Below are positions 25,620 through 33,064 of a stretch of DNA of 47,708 nucleotides, piece by piece. The stretch covers positions 1 through 47,708 of IMG/VR virus record IMGVR_UViG_3300035688_000216. One strand, given 5' to 3'. Made by a program: the position numbers and the translations under genes. The stretch's first letter is position 1. The number at the start of each line of letters is the position of its first letter. The stretch is from a virus. Below the pieces are notes generated by a model. It did no database searches and had not been told where the DNA came from. It saw only the letters and a list, made by a program, of their open reading frames with translations.

Positions 25620-27155
25620 TTAGACCGCCGTTACCGTCCTGTCCGTTACATCCATAACCGGCGTTGCCCCGCCCTTGAAAGCCACGACAAAATAGGCCGA
25701 GCCGGGAAATACCGCGAAGGAATAGGCCCCGGTGACGGAGTTACTTTCTTGATAGGCGATATATGTCGCAGTATCGGTTCCATTGTCACGGAATAAATAG
25801 ACATCGCATGAACCGAGCGCGACCCCGGCGTTGTCTTTGGTTATCCCGGCAACGGTGACGGATTCACCGCCCGCCTCCGGTATGATACGCCCGTGTCCTA
25901 AATCATTAGACCAATTAAAGCAAGTAGTTATAACGCCCGTATCACTAAATATGCATTGTCCCAGCGAACTATCTATTCTGGTCGGATTCACCTGAACGAT
26001 ACTTTGTGTTGCCCCATAACCAAGTGTGATAATAGCCTTAATGGCACCATCCGCAGATGTATATGTGTATTTGTAAGACGGCGCACCCGGGAGGGGGGCG
26101 GTAATCGCGGTAGTAATGGTATATGTGACAGCTTCTTCAAAGGTGAAGGTCCGCGTTATCGTAACGACTGTATGGGTAAGCGTCCCGACAGTAAACCCCG
26201 ATGTCCCATCGAAAGTAACGCTGGCATTCGCTATCGTAAAGGTACCCGTCACTGTCAACAAGGAATTAAGAGTAAGCGTTATGGCAGAAGTTCCCGTGAG
26301 GGTAATGTTATTCCAACCTATCGGGTCGGTATCCAGGGTGCAGGAACTTGCAATAGAAAGCGTAGAACCCGTAGTGGTAATTGTACCCGACGAATGGGTA
26401 AGCGTTGGGGTTCCACTTGCCGCAAAGTAAAAAATTGCAGCAGCTAGGGTAACATCGCCAGCAAAGGTAATGCTATTTGAAATGGCGGCGGCGCTTGCGG
26501 TTAGTGTGCCACCCGTGAGGACTATTGTCGTTGTTCCCGTTAATGCCCCGACAGATATCGTAATTCCACCTGTATTCCAATTATATAACCCATCCAAAAC
26601 GGTTTGTGTAGCGATGGTCGTTAATCCAGAAATCGTGACATCGTGCACAATGGTAACGGTTTGTGTTGCACTAATGCTACAGGTAGCGGCATAAATATGG
26701 AAATCCCCGGAGAATGTTGTACTTGTTGCATTGATAAGTTGTAGGTCGCCCGAGATTGTTAGGTCATCCGCTAATATGACGGTACCCGACGTGAAGTTGC
26801 CGATCGTAACCGGCACCCCAATCGTATTGCCGTTAGTAGTCCACGTTCCGGCAGCGAGCATAATCAAGGCCGCAGTCCCTGCCCATTGCACCCCCGAACC
26901 AATGGTAATACTCCCAGACACGCTTAACCCATAAGTAAACGTCAGGGTGTGGGTATACGCGGTAGCGGTAAGGGTTTTACATACCTTATTAGTTGAATTG
27001 AGAGTACAGTCGGGACTCCCGGCATCGAAGAAAACATCCTCAGCCGCAGATGGTACGGCCTGCCCACCCGCTCCGCCTTCGGTCAGAGACCAGTTGGCCG
27101 TAAGACTCCAGTTAAGGGCGCCGCCACCGTTTATGAAATGTCTTTCTCCAGCCAT
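25620..27155 (-). CDS. Beta-rich fibre / adhesin-like protein (511 aa)
   Basis: Begins MAGERHFINGGGALNWSLTA with NWSLTEGGAGGQAVPSAAED and VFFDAGS, a start common in phage and bacterial beta-helix adhesins. It continues through about 350 residues of T/S/G/I/V-rich repeats (SGSITIGSG, ISGDLQLINAT, LTVTGTFTIAN). The C-terminal part, AGITKDNAGVALGSCDVYLF and VTGAYSFAVFPGSAYFVVAF, looks like a carboxypeptidase-regulatory-like beta-sandwich. Very low Lys content agrees with an extended beta structure. Probably a virion-surface fibre. Confidence 0.7.
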   Translation of the reverse strand: MAGERHFINGGGALNWSLTANWSLTEGGAGGQAVPSAAEDVFFDAGSPDCTLNSTNKVCKTLTATAYTHTLTFTYGLSVSGSITIGSGVQWAGTAALIMLAAGTWTTNGNTIGVPVTIGNFTSGTVILADDLTISGDLQLINATSTTFSGDFHIYAATCSISATQTVTIVHDVTISGLTTIATQTVLDGLYNWNTGGITISVGALTGTTTIVLTGGTLTASAAAISNSITFAGDVTLAAAIFYFAASGTPTLTHSSGTITTTGSTLSIASSCTLDTDPIGWNNITLTGTSAITLTLNSLLTVTGTFTIANASVTFDGTSGFTVGTLTHTVVTITRTFTFEEAVTYTITTAITAPLPGAPSYKYTYTSADGAIKAIITLGYGATQSIVQVNPTRIDSSLGQCIFSDTGVITTCFNWSNDLGHGRIIPEAGGESVTVAGITKDNAGVALGSCDVYLFRDNGTDTATYIAYQESNSVTGAYSFAVFPGSAYFVVAFKGGATPVMDVTDRTVTAV

Positions 27156-27164
27156 GTTGTCCTC

Positions 27165-27695
27165 TTATGCCGCCTTGAACGAAAGCCGGATCTCCATGCC
27201 CTTCGCCCCGCTTGCCGCCGCGTCGATGTCTATGGCGATTTCCTCTCCCGTAGCCACCCCATCATTCGCTGTGCTGATTACCGCCGCGCTTGCCGCCGCC
27301 GCCGTAGCCGTATCTTTCTCCGTCACGTCCCATTCCAGAATCTTGGCCGCAGACAGCATATCCACCGACGACGTTACGTTCCGAATCATGACGCCGACCA
27401 CGCCTGATGTCGCCGCCGTATAGAGATGCCCGCCGCAGGAAACAAGGTTCATCCCATTGAGAGATGCGGGAACCGTGAAGTACATCTTCCCGTTACCCGA
27501 TGCTATGGCCGATGCCTCGTTATAAACCTTCAGGATGACCGTCTTGGTATCCCATGCAGCAGACCGAGCCGTGATCTTCGATAGGGCGTTACTGGCCGCA
27601 TCGGAAACGACGGCCACCCTGGACAATGCGTCCGAGGCCGCATCTGAAGATGTTGCTATGTCGGCAGGCTTGAATGTTGCGCTCGTGTCAGCCAT
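27165..27695 (-). CDS. Small fibre-like protein with TFKPADIAT N-terminus (176 aa)
   Basis: The start is ATG 27695, two bases after the methyltransferase stop. The N-terminus MADTSATFKPADIATSSDAA is shared with the protein at 29352-29855 (MADASLTFKPADIATASDAA), followed by Ala/Ser-rich helical repeats (SDAASNALSKITARSAAWD). The C-terminal half (KMYFTVPASLNGMNLVSCGG, VGVMIRNVTSSVDMLSAAKI) is a beta domain found in phage surface proteins. The shared N-terminus may dock both proteins on the same partner. Confidence 0.65.
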   Translation of the reverse strand: MADTSATFKPADIATSSDAASDALSRVAVVSDAASNALSKITARSAAWDTKTVILKVYNEASAIASGNGKMYFTVPASLNGMNLVSCGGHLYTAATSGVVGVMIRNVTSSVDMLSAAKILEWDVTEKDTATAAAASAAVISTANDGVATGEEIAIDIDAAASGAKGMEIRLSFKAA

Positions 27696-27696
27696 T

Positions 27697-28290
27697 TTAT
27701 TTCCCCATCCCAAACCCGTCGGTTATGTCTTTAATGTTATCCCGACCCCGCTTTACGATTATCCCGATCCCCAATTCGCACCATCCGTTCGCCCATGCCC
27801 CGATAGAAATAAATGAGATATCGGGATTCTCTTTTTCACTCGCCTGGATATCCGTCCATAGTTGAGCTATTTCCTTTTCGTGGCTTATATCGTGGAATGC
27901 AATTATATCCGTCGCCAATGGGCCATAGACCAGGTAATCCGCAAGGGCGTCCACATAGGTGTGTGTGGCATCGATGAACAGAATGTTTATCTTCCTGTCG
28001 CCGAGCAACGCCTTGAGTTTCCTTAGCGTTTCGGGCGCGTGCGTATTGCCGAGAATGTCGGGTTTTGAACACTTGTCGCTCACGTCTATCCCGACATGGG
28101 TCGCATCAAGGAACCGCTCATAGTGCGCCTTCTGCCGCCCATGTTGTGCACCCAGTTCTACGATGACCGGATTTGTAAGACAATGTTTTACGCAGTACGC
28201 CTGCACAAATTGCAGGTATGCCTTCCACTCTCCGAAAATCTGGTTCGGTCCCGTGAACGAAAGAACCTCAGCCTCCGTAACCTTAATCAC
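27697..28290 (-). CDS. Class I methyltransferase, CmcI-like (197 aa)
   Basis: Motifs: PVIVELGAQHGRQKAHYERF, then ATHVGIDVSDKCSKPDILGN, then INILFIDATHTYVDALADYL and IIAFHDISHE. It is paralogous to 18390-18932, sharing GIDxxxKxxxPDILGxxHAPET. In both genes the product ends with a GIGIIV segment. It overlaps the glycosyltransferase start at 28287, so the two enzymes form a pair set between two fibre genes. A likely role is methylation of a sugar on a fibre or host glycan. Confidence 0.75.
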   Translation of the reverse strand: MIKVTEAEVLSFTGPNQIFGEWKAYLQFVQAYCVKHCLTNPVIVELGAQHGRQKAHYERFLDATHVGIDVSDKCSKPDILGNTHAPETLRKLKALLGDRKINILFIDATHTYVDALADYLVYGPLATDIIAFHDISHEKEIAQLWTDIQASEKENPDISFISIGAWANGWCELGIGIIVKRGRDNIKDITDGFGMGK

Positions 28291-29327
28291 TCTTTTTTCT
28301 CCAGGAGTTTCGCGTACAAATCAACGTACTTCTTGACTTCCTTCTCCCTATCAAAGTTGTCTTTGGCGTATTGAAGCGTCTGTTGCCTGAGAACGCTTCC
28401 CTCTTTGGTCAATGCCTTCCAGCACTTCTCTACCTGATCGGCAATAGAATCCAGGTCCCAAATCTTTGCATGATATGACGTATAGTCGCCCGCATAACTA
28501 ATGACGGGGACGCCCATCGCCATCATCTCCATTGTGACGCGACTGGCAATCCCGCTGATGTTATTATTGAACCCAATGTCCGCACCCTTCATAAAGGGAC
28601 GCAGGTTGTTATTCTCAAGCTGAATGTTCTCACAGAGGTTTTCCAAATTCCGTTCCTTGCTCCGGCAGAACATGTTCCGATACGTCGATATCGGCTCCAG
28701 CGACAGGCTGAACAGGTTCAGTCGCGCCTCCGGTATCCGCTTAACAATCCTCGGCATCGCCCAAATAATATGGGACGGCAACTTCTCCATCCTCAGAACG
28801 TCGCATGACATAATTGCCGGATGATTGATGTATTTCCAGGTCATCTCTTCGCCCTGATACCGCTCCAGATCAATCGAGTTTGGGATATAGTGAATCCTGC
28901 CATGCTCATCGTAGAGTTCCAGGATATCAAACTCATGTTTATTGAGGACAACCGTCGCATCATATTTCCAGAGGATGTTAATGTGCAGGTTAAACGATTC
29001 GTCCTTCCGATTCGACACCCATTCCTTTAAGAGCATGTGTTCGTTCGGCCCGTGCAGGACGGCGACGAACTTCGGCCCCTTCAGGTTCCTGATTTCGCCG
29101 GGAATGGCGGCGTGTAAAACGTGGATGTCGGCTTTCTTGGCCGCCTCCCAAGAAATGGGGGAGAGCCAGCCATCGTCGGTGGCGACCCTCCCCTCTTTTT
29201 GTTTGTCGTTTGGTTCGGCAAGGTCGGATTGAAGCCCCGCTTTCCGCTCATATTTGATTTGGTCTTTGACAGACTCGTACATTCCCGATTGTCTTGGACA
29301 CCATGATGTCCAATGGACTACTTGCAT
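28287..29327 (-). CDS. GT-B-type glycosyltransferase (346 aa)
   Basis: Begins MQVVHWTSWCPRQSGMYESV. The N-terminal Rossmann-like half includes ADIHVLHAAIPGEIRNLKGP and FVAVLHGPNEHM. The linker YDATVVLNKHEFDILE and IHYIPNSIDLERYQGE is the classic GT4/GT1 hinge (..vipNgiD...f). The C-terminal half has GADIGFNNNISGIASRVTME and MMAMGVPVISYAGDYTSYHA, the donor-binding E-x-x-A-x-G-x-P-V segment. Retaining glycosyltransferase. It is not of the GT2 type found in the main island. Confidence 0.85.
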   Translation of the reverse strand: MQVVHWTSWCPRQSGMYESVKDQIKYERKAGLQSDLAEPNDKQKEGRVATDDGWLSPISWEAAKKADIHVLHAAIPGEIRNLKGPKFVAVLHGPNEHMLLKEWVSNRKDESFNLHINILWKYDATVVLNKHEFDILELYDEHGRIHYIPNSIDLERYQGEEMTWKYINHPAIMSCDVLRMEKLPSHIIWAMPRIVKRIPEARLNLFSLSLEPISTYRNMFCRSKERNLENLCENIQLENNNLRPFMKGADIGFNNNISGIASRVTMEMMAMGVPVISYAGDYTSYHAKIWDLDSIADQVEKCWKALTKEGSVLRQQTLQYAKDNFDREKEVKKYVDLYAKLLEKKE

Positions 29328-29351
29328 ATCCGACCCTCCTTTGACGATAAA

Positions 29352-29855
29352 TTACAGTACTGTGCTGTACATGAACTTGAGCAGGCCCGCGCTCGTCCGC
29401 GTGATGTAGTGAACGGCGGCAGATGAACCCGTGTCATTGGTCCGAATGACGGTCGAGGCGAGAGACGTGGCTTTACTGAGGGCCGCCGTCGCTTGCGAAA
29501 TAGCGTTACTTACCGCATCGGACTGAGCCGCAACGACACTACTGGCCTTTACGGCCTTGCTCACCGCATTGCTCGCCGCACTTAGGGCATCGCTCACGTT
29601 AGATTGCAAGCCCGCCGCGATACTACTGGCCGAATTCGCATGGGTCAATGCATGAGACGCCGCACTCAAGGCGTCCGAAACCCCGGAAGCAAAACCATCC
29701 CAAGTCGCAGACCGAGCCGCAACCGCACTCACGGCGGCAGAGGCATCCAGGTCCCATACGGCAGACCCGGCGCCGATTTTAGACATGGCCTTTGAGGCCG
29801 CATCGCTTGCCGTAGCGATATCCGCAGGCTTAAAAGTCAAACTTGCATCAGCCAT
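29352..29855 (-). CDS. Ala/Ser-repeat fibre protein with TFKPADIAT N-terminus (167 aa)
   Basis: The start is ATG 29855 with AAGGAG upstream, overlapping the previous stop by eight bases. After MADASLTFKPADIATASDAA the protein is a run of helical or coiled units such as SKAMSKIGAGSAVWD, SDALSAASHALTHANSASS and SDALSAASNAVSKAVKASSV. It ends with a short beta tail (VHYITRTSAGLLKFMYSTVL). It looks like a trimeric coiled-coil fibre segment. Paralogue of 27165-27695 at the N-terminus. Confidence 0.65.
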   Translation of the reverse strand: MADASLTFKPADIATASDAASKAMSKIGAGSAVWDLDASAAVSAVAARSATWDGFASGVSDALSAASHALTHANSASSIAAGLQSNVSDALSAASNAVSKAVKASSVVAAQSDAVSNAISQATAALSKATSLASTVIRTNDTGSSAAVHYITRTSAGLLKFMYSTVL

Positions 29856-30438
29856 TTGATTTCTCCTTCGCAGATTGGGGCACCGTCTCGTCGTTTCTAC
29901 AAACGGCGATAAGCGGGTTTTCATATTGGCCGGCCAGCGGCTCAAGCCTATAATTCCTTATACTAACCGAGACGAAATGCCGCTTCAGGATGCCCTCCAA
30001 TTCCTTCGGGGCATATTCCCTGACGTGGCTTTCGCCTTTCCGATATCGGCTTAACCGATTCGGCGTGGAGAGGATAAGGGTTCCATCCTTAGTCATCATT
30101 TTCTTGACATTCTCAAGGGCCGATTTCTCGTCCTTGATATGCTCAAGAACATCTATCATCACGATATAATTGAATTCCTGCCCGGATATCCCCTTAACGA
30201 TATCACCGTACTCATAGTGCAGATTCCGGAAGGGGAAGACGGCCTTCGCAAACTGGATTGCATTCTCGTCGATCTCATAGCCATAGACTTCATTGGCATT
30301 GACATTCAAGAGATGCGTTCCGAAGCCGGTCCCGAATCCTATGTCGGCAACCTTGTTCCGGACGACCTTCTTGATGACATCATATATATCGAATTGCGGA
30401 CTAAGGACGTACTTAAACCGATTCCAAATCAGGTACAC
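29848..30438 (-). CDS. Class I SAM-dependent methyltransferase (196 aa)
   Basis: Clear motifs: NKVADIGFGTGFGTHLLNVN (motif I DxGxGxGxG), NEVYGYEIDENAIQFAKAVF (motif II with acidic residue), FNYIVMIDVLEHIKDEKSAL (motif before strand 4, VLEH) and KDGTLILSTPNR. This matches Methyltransf_11/23-type small-molecule enzymes such as UbiG. It stands next to the fibre/glycosyltransferase cluster. The substrate is unknown; a glycan role is inferred from context. Confidence 0.85.
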   Translation of the reverse strand: MYLIWNRFKYVLSPQFDIYDVIKKVVRNKVADIGFGTGFGTHLLNVNANEVYGYEIDENAIQFAKAVFPFRNLHYEYGDIVKGISGQEFNYIVMIDVLEHIKDEKSALENVKKMMTKDGTLILSTPNRLSRYRKGESHVREYAPKELEGILKRHFVSVSIRNYRLEPLAGQYENPLIAVCRNDETVPQSAKEKSNG

Positions 30439-30440
30439 GA

Positions 30441-30635
30441 TTATAATCCCGGCAACATGTTGGTCAGTTTAATAATGCGGGCCAGAAGATATTGCCGCTC
30501 CTTTTCGGCAACGGTCAGTTCTTCTCTGAGGGGGTTAAGAAGACCGTCAAGCCGATTCAATTCTGCATTAACGACGGATAATTTTCCTCTGGCTGTGTCG
30601 AGTTTCCTTTGGATTTCTTCTTTTTCATTTGGCAT
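30441..30635 (-). CDS. Short coiled-coil protein (64 aa)
   Basis: ATG 30635 has GGAGCC upstream and the stop is two bases before the methyltransferase start. The sequence (MPNEKEEIQRKLDTARGKLS, then NAELNRLDGLLNPLREELTV) is highly helical with leucine/alanine heptads throughout. It could be a fibre oligomerisation unit or an assembly chaperone. No family recognised. Confidence 0.6.
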   Translation of the reverse strand: MPNEKEEIQRKLDTARGKLSVVNAELNRLDGLLNPLREELTVAEKERQYLLARIIKLTNMLPGL

Positions 30636-30636
30636 A

Positions 30637-31014
30637 TTATGGCTCCGGTACGTCGTCATAAACGACGACCACTTTGTTGGCAGCATCCAACCGTATCCGT
30701 TTGACCTGATATTCTGTCGATGGAGGATTGCTCGTGATGAATTGGTCAAACACTCCGATGACTGAAACATTCGAGAGCGTATATGCGACGATCCCGGCCC
30801 CCGATACATTGATGTCATACTCGCCCGGGTCCGCATAGAATACGAAGCGCCCGTTGGCATCCGTAGCAAACGGGTTCGCCTGCGCCGCGCCCGCCGGGCT
30901 TGAATAGATCGTCGAAGCCACGACCGTTCCGGGCGCATAGACGGTTATCGTGGCAAGCGTTCCCGTCCCGGCCGTGTCGATGACGGTATTGTGGTATGCG
31001 ACCTTGTTTGCCAT
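30637..31014 (-). CDS. Fibre / collar-like structural protein (125 aa)
   Basis: Starts MANKVAYHNTVIDTAGTGTL with AGGTATTAGC before the ATG. The segment NPFATDANGRFVFYADPGEY followed by DINVSGAGI is the typical short beta-sandwich of phage fibre proteins (DxxGxFxFYxxPGxYxVxVSGxG). The C-terminus (YQVKRIRLDAANKVVVVYDD) is a beta hairpin. Probably part of a fibre or head-decoration assembly. Confidence 0.65.
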   Translation of the reverse strand: MANKVAYHNTVIDTAGTGTLATITVYAPGTVVASTIYSSPAGAAQANPFATDANGRFVFYADPGEYDINVSGAGIVAYTLSNVSVIGVFDQFITSNPPSTEYQVKRIRLDAANKVVVVYDDVPEP

Positions 31015-31015
31015 G

Positions 31016-31264
31016 CTAATACCTTTTGGTCTTGTTGAACGATGAGCGGGTCATCTTGTCCTTCGGGGCCTGGCGGATAAACTTCGGTACGGCGACATCG
31101 GTCACGGGCGTGGCACGTGGTCCTGTGGCGACGGGATTGTCACGTTCAATAACGGCTAATTTATAGATATCGACAAGCCAGTGGACCGTCGTCTGCGATG
31201 CCGCATCCTTGATATCGCCGGGTTTATTCGATCCCCAAGCCTTGATAAACCTCAGTTTTGTCAT
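31016..31264 (-). CDS. Hypothetical protein after head module (82 aa)
   Basis: The ATG at 31264 has AAGGAGACATT upstream. It starts MTKLRFIKAWGSNKPGDIKD, then ASQTTVHWLVDIYKLAVIER, and a Pro/Lys-rich C-terminus. The GSNKPGDIKDxxxxTVxWLxDxxxAxxxE pattern is like small phage proteins found after capsid genes (DUF7210-like in style), so a virion or maturation role is possible. Family assignment not made. Confidence 0.6.
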   Translation of the reverse strand: MTKLRFIKAWGSNKPGDIKDAASQTTVHWLVDIYKLAVIERDNPVATGPRATPVTDVAVPKFIRQAPKDKMTRSSFNKTKRY

Positions 31265-31336
31265 AATGTCTCCTTCGGATAGCCGATTTATAGCCCTTTT
31301 TTGGCCGCCGGATGCCCCAGGATCGATTTTCCAGCC

Positions 31337-31504
31337 TTACTCCGTATGGTGGGCAGGGGGTGAAGGTGTTTTTGCCTCAGCCGGCTCAACTTTCCGAGCA
31401 TAGCCGCCCTCGATCAAAACATGGGCGAATTCGTCAGACACCGCCCGCCGCTGGCCGACTCGCCAACAGCACTTATATTCTCGGATGATCTCGATCTCTA
31501 TCAT
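31337..31504 (-). CDS. 55-residue hypothetical protein
   Basis: An open frame from ATG 31504 to TAA at 31337 gives MIEIEIIREYKCCWRVGQRR, then AVSDEFAHVLIEGGYARKVE and a Pro-rich end. The pattern (short beta, then a helix with LIExGYAxxV) resembles small proteins next to capsid genes in other phages. The ribosome binding site is weak, and the ATG lies immediately downstream of a terminator hairpin. Support is therefore moderate. Confidence 0.5.
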   Translation of the reverse strand: MIEIEIIREYKCCWRVGQRRAVSDEFAHVLIEGGYARKVEPAEAKTPSPPAHHTE

Positions 31505-31520
31505 GCGATTATTAGGATGG

Positions 31521-31563
31521 AAGAAAAACCGGGAAGGGCCGAAACCCTCCCCGGTCCTTTTTT
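31521..31563. terminator. Bidirectional rho-independent terminator after capsid module
   Basis: An 11-bp stem with one mismatch (ACCGGGAAGGG against CCCTCCCCGGT, 31528-31555) closes a six-base loop. It is followed by CCTTTTTT on the plus strand and TTTTTCTT on the minus strand. It lies 29 bases past the stop of the last head gene, so on the minus strand it would end capsid-module transcripts or lower readthrough into the fibre genes. Confidence 0.85.
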
Positions 31564-31591
31564 ACAATGAATGATCTGAATCTGGTTCTGA

Positions 31592-32002
31592 TTAGGCGGG
31601 CAGGGTAGCCTGTTTGTATCTGGCCCGATCGCGTGCACAAATAGCACCGACAACAAAAGCCTGCGACGCCGTTTCGGTCAGAAGAATCCCAACGTGGGTA
31701 TAGCCACCCGTGACATTGAGGTCTTCCCCACGCACCTGAATGACGGTAAGCCCATCAGCCGTAGTGATTGTAGACACGGCTCCGGTTACATCGGCTTCCG
31801 TTCCAGCTGCGCCGATCCGTTGTCTGACCTGTGCCGTCAAGGACGCTGAACCCGTTCTCGCCCCCGTGAATACAATGAAGGCGGCAAGATCATAATTGGC
31901 CATGCTGAAATACGTCGGCGTGTTTGCGTTATTGTTCCGCGTCGCCTGAACCGCAGCCACGTCGGTCTTGATATGGCTCGTAAAAGTGTGAACGTTTCCC
32001 AT
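31592..32002 (-). CDS. Probable head decoration-type protein (136 aa)
   Basis: AGGAGTTAATAA precedes ATG 32002. It begins MGNVHTFTSHIKTDVAAVQA and is beta-rich (ANYDLAAFIVFTGARTGSAS, LTVIQVRGEDLNVTGGYTHV). Its start has a helix-plus-beta layout seen in small proteins encoded after phage capsid genes. A terminator directly follows, so it would be co-expressed with capsid at high level. Decoration or stabilisation of the head is inferred from position. Confidence 0.6.
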   Translation of the reverse strand: MGNVHTFTSHIKTDVAAVQATRNNNANTPTYFSMANYDLAAFIVFTGARTGSASLTAQVRQRIGAAGTEADVTGAVSTITTADGLTVIQVRGEDLNVTGGYTHVGILLTETASQAFVVGAICARDRARYKQATLPA

Positions 32003-32025
32003 TTATTAACTCCTAAAAACTAATT

Positions 32026-33051
32026 CTAGCTGGACGTGGTCAAAACCACGAAGGCCGAGACCGTCTCGCCCCCGAGCCTTGGCGTGACGGGAGCATCCAT
32101 TATAGGCTGTCCATCTACACGCAATACCACTCGCCAGAATGTCTCATCGGTCAGGAAGCCGTAGCTCCCTGGGACTTCCCGAGACGCGGAAATCTCTAAA
32201 CTCCGATTGCCGATTACATAGTGGTTCCAATCGGCAAGAATAATGTCGCCCGTCGTACCGGCCGCCGAACACTTCTCCGTCGGGATGATCGGACACCCCA
32301 TACAGGTCATGTCTGCCAAGTCGATAATTCCATAAGCATTCGACCCGGCCGTCGCATCGTTCGCCCAGTTCGCAAGGACTGTAGGATTGATGAGCCAAAC
32401 GGCTCGCTTCCAGGAATCGGGAAGCAGTCGCCCTGCCATTTGTGCGATGTCAGCCGGGACCGGAGTTCCGGGCCAAGCCGTGCGTGCGTGCGCGATAGTC
32501 GCCGGGGCGTTCATGATGCCGAGCGGTTGCCCGGTGCCCGTGCCCCAAACGTAGTAATAGTCTTCTTCGAATGCCAGCGCCTGTCCGAACGAGAGCTGCA
32601 TGAATTCTCCGAAATTGGGATAGTCGGCTACGAGTTCATTCGATGCAAATAGACTGCCGACGAGTTTATGCACCGTTAGTTCGAGTTCTCCGAGGGCCGG
32701 TTTGGATATGACAAGTGACTTGTCGCCGCCCTCGTATTTCCACGTGAATGTGATCCCGCCGAAATAGGAAGAGACTCGGGACGATTCCACGAGTCTCCGA
32801 ATTTTCAGCGAATCGCTGGACATCTGAAGCACTTTTGCCCGAGGCCGGACGATGCTGTTCTCAAGGGCGATATTGTAAATCCCCGCAGCCCATTCCTCGG
32901 GGCATAGGAAGCCCCCTTGAGCATCGCTCCCCTCGGCCATGTGCCCGGCCGTCTTCAGCCGGGAGTCCCGAATGCCTTCGACACAAGCCCGGCGGACACG
33001 TGACAAGTACTCTCCGAAACACTTAAACCCGCCTTTTGGATCTTTTTCCAT
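32026..33051 (-). CDS. Second HK97-fold capsid protein, no delta domain (341 aa)
   Basis: AGGGGCTGAAT precedes ATG 33051. It starts MEKDPKGGFKCFGEYLSRVR, then GFLCPEEWAAGIYNIALENS and RPRAKVLQMSSDSLKIRRLV. It matches the mature part of the upstream capsid gene point by point: GGFL(V/C)PEE, PRA...M.(T/S)DSLKI, FGGI, P.(F/L)G.LELT.HKL.G, SNEL.AD. The long N-terminal delta/scaffold domain is absent. It may form pentons, a minor capsomer or a separate structural role. Confidence 0.85.
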   Translation of the reverse strand: MEKDPKGGFKCFGEYLSRVRRACVEGIRDSRLKTAGHMAEGSDAQGGFLCPEEWAAGIYNIALENSIVRPRAKVLQMSSDSLKIRRLVESSRVSSYFGGITFTWKYEGGDKSLVISKPALGELELTVHKLVGSLFASNELVADYPNFGEFMQLSFGQALAFEEDYYYVWGTGTGQPLGIMNAPATIAHARTAWPGTPVPADIAQMAGRLLPDSWKRAVWLINPTVLANWANDATAGSNAYGIIDLADMTCMGCPIIPTEKCSAAGTTGDIILADWNHYVIGNRSLEISASREVPGSYGFLTDETFWRVVLRVDGQPIMDAPVTPRLGGETVSAFVVLTTSS

Positions 33052-33064
33052 ATTCAGCCCCTAA

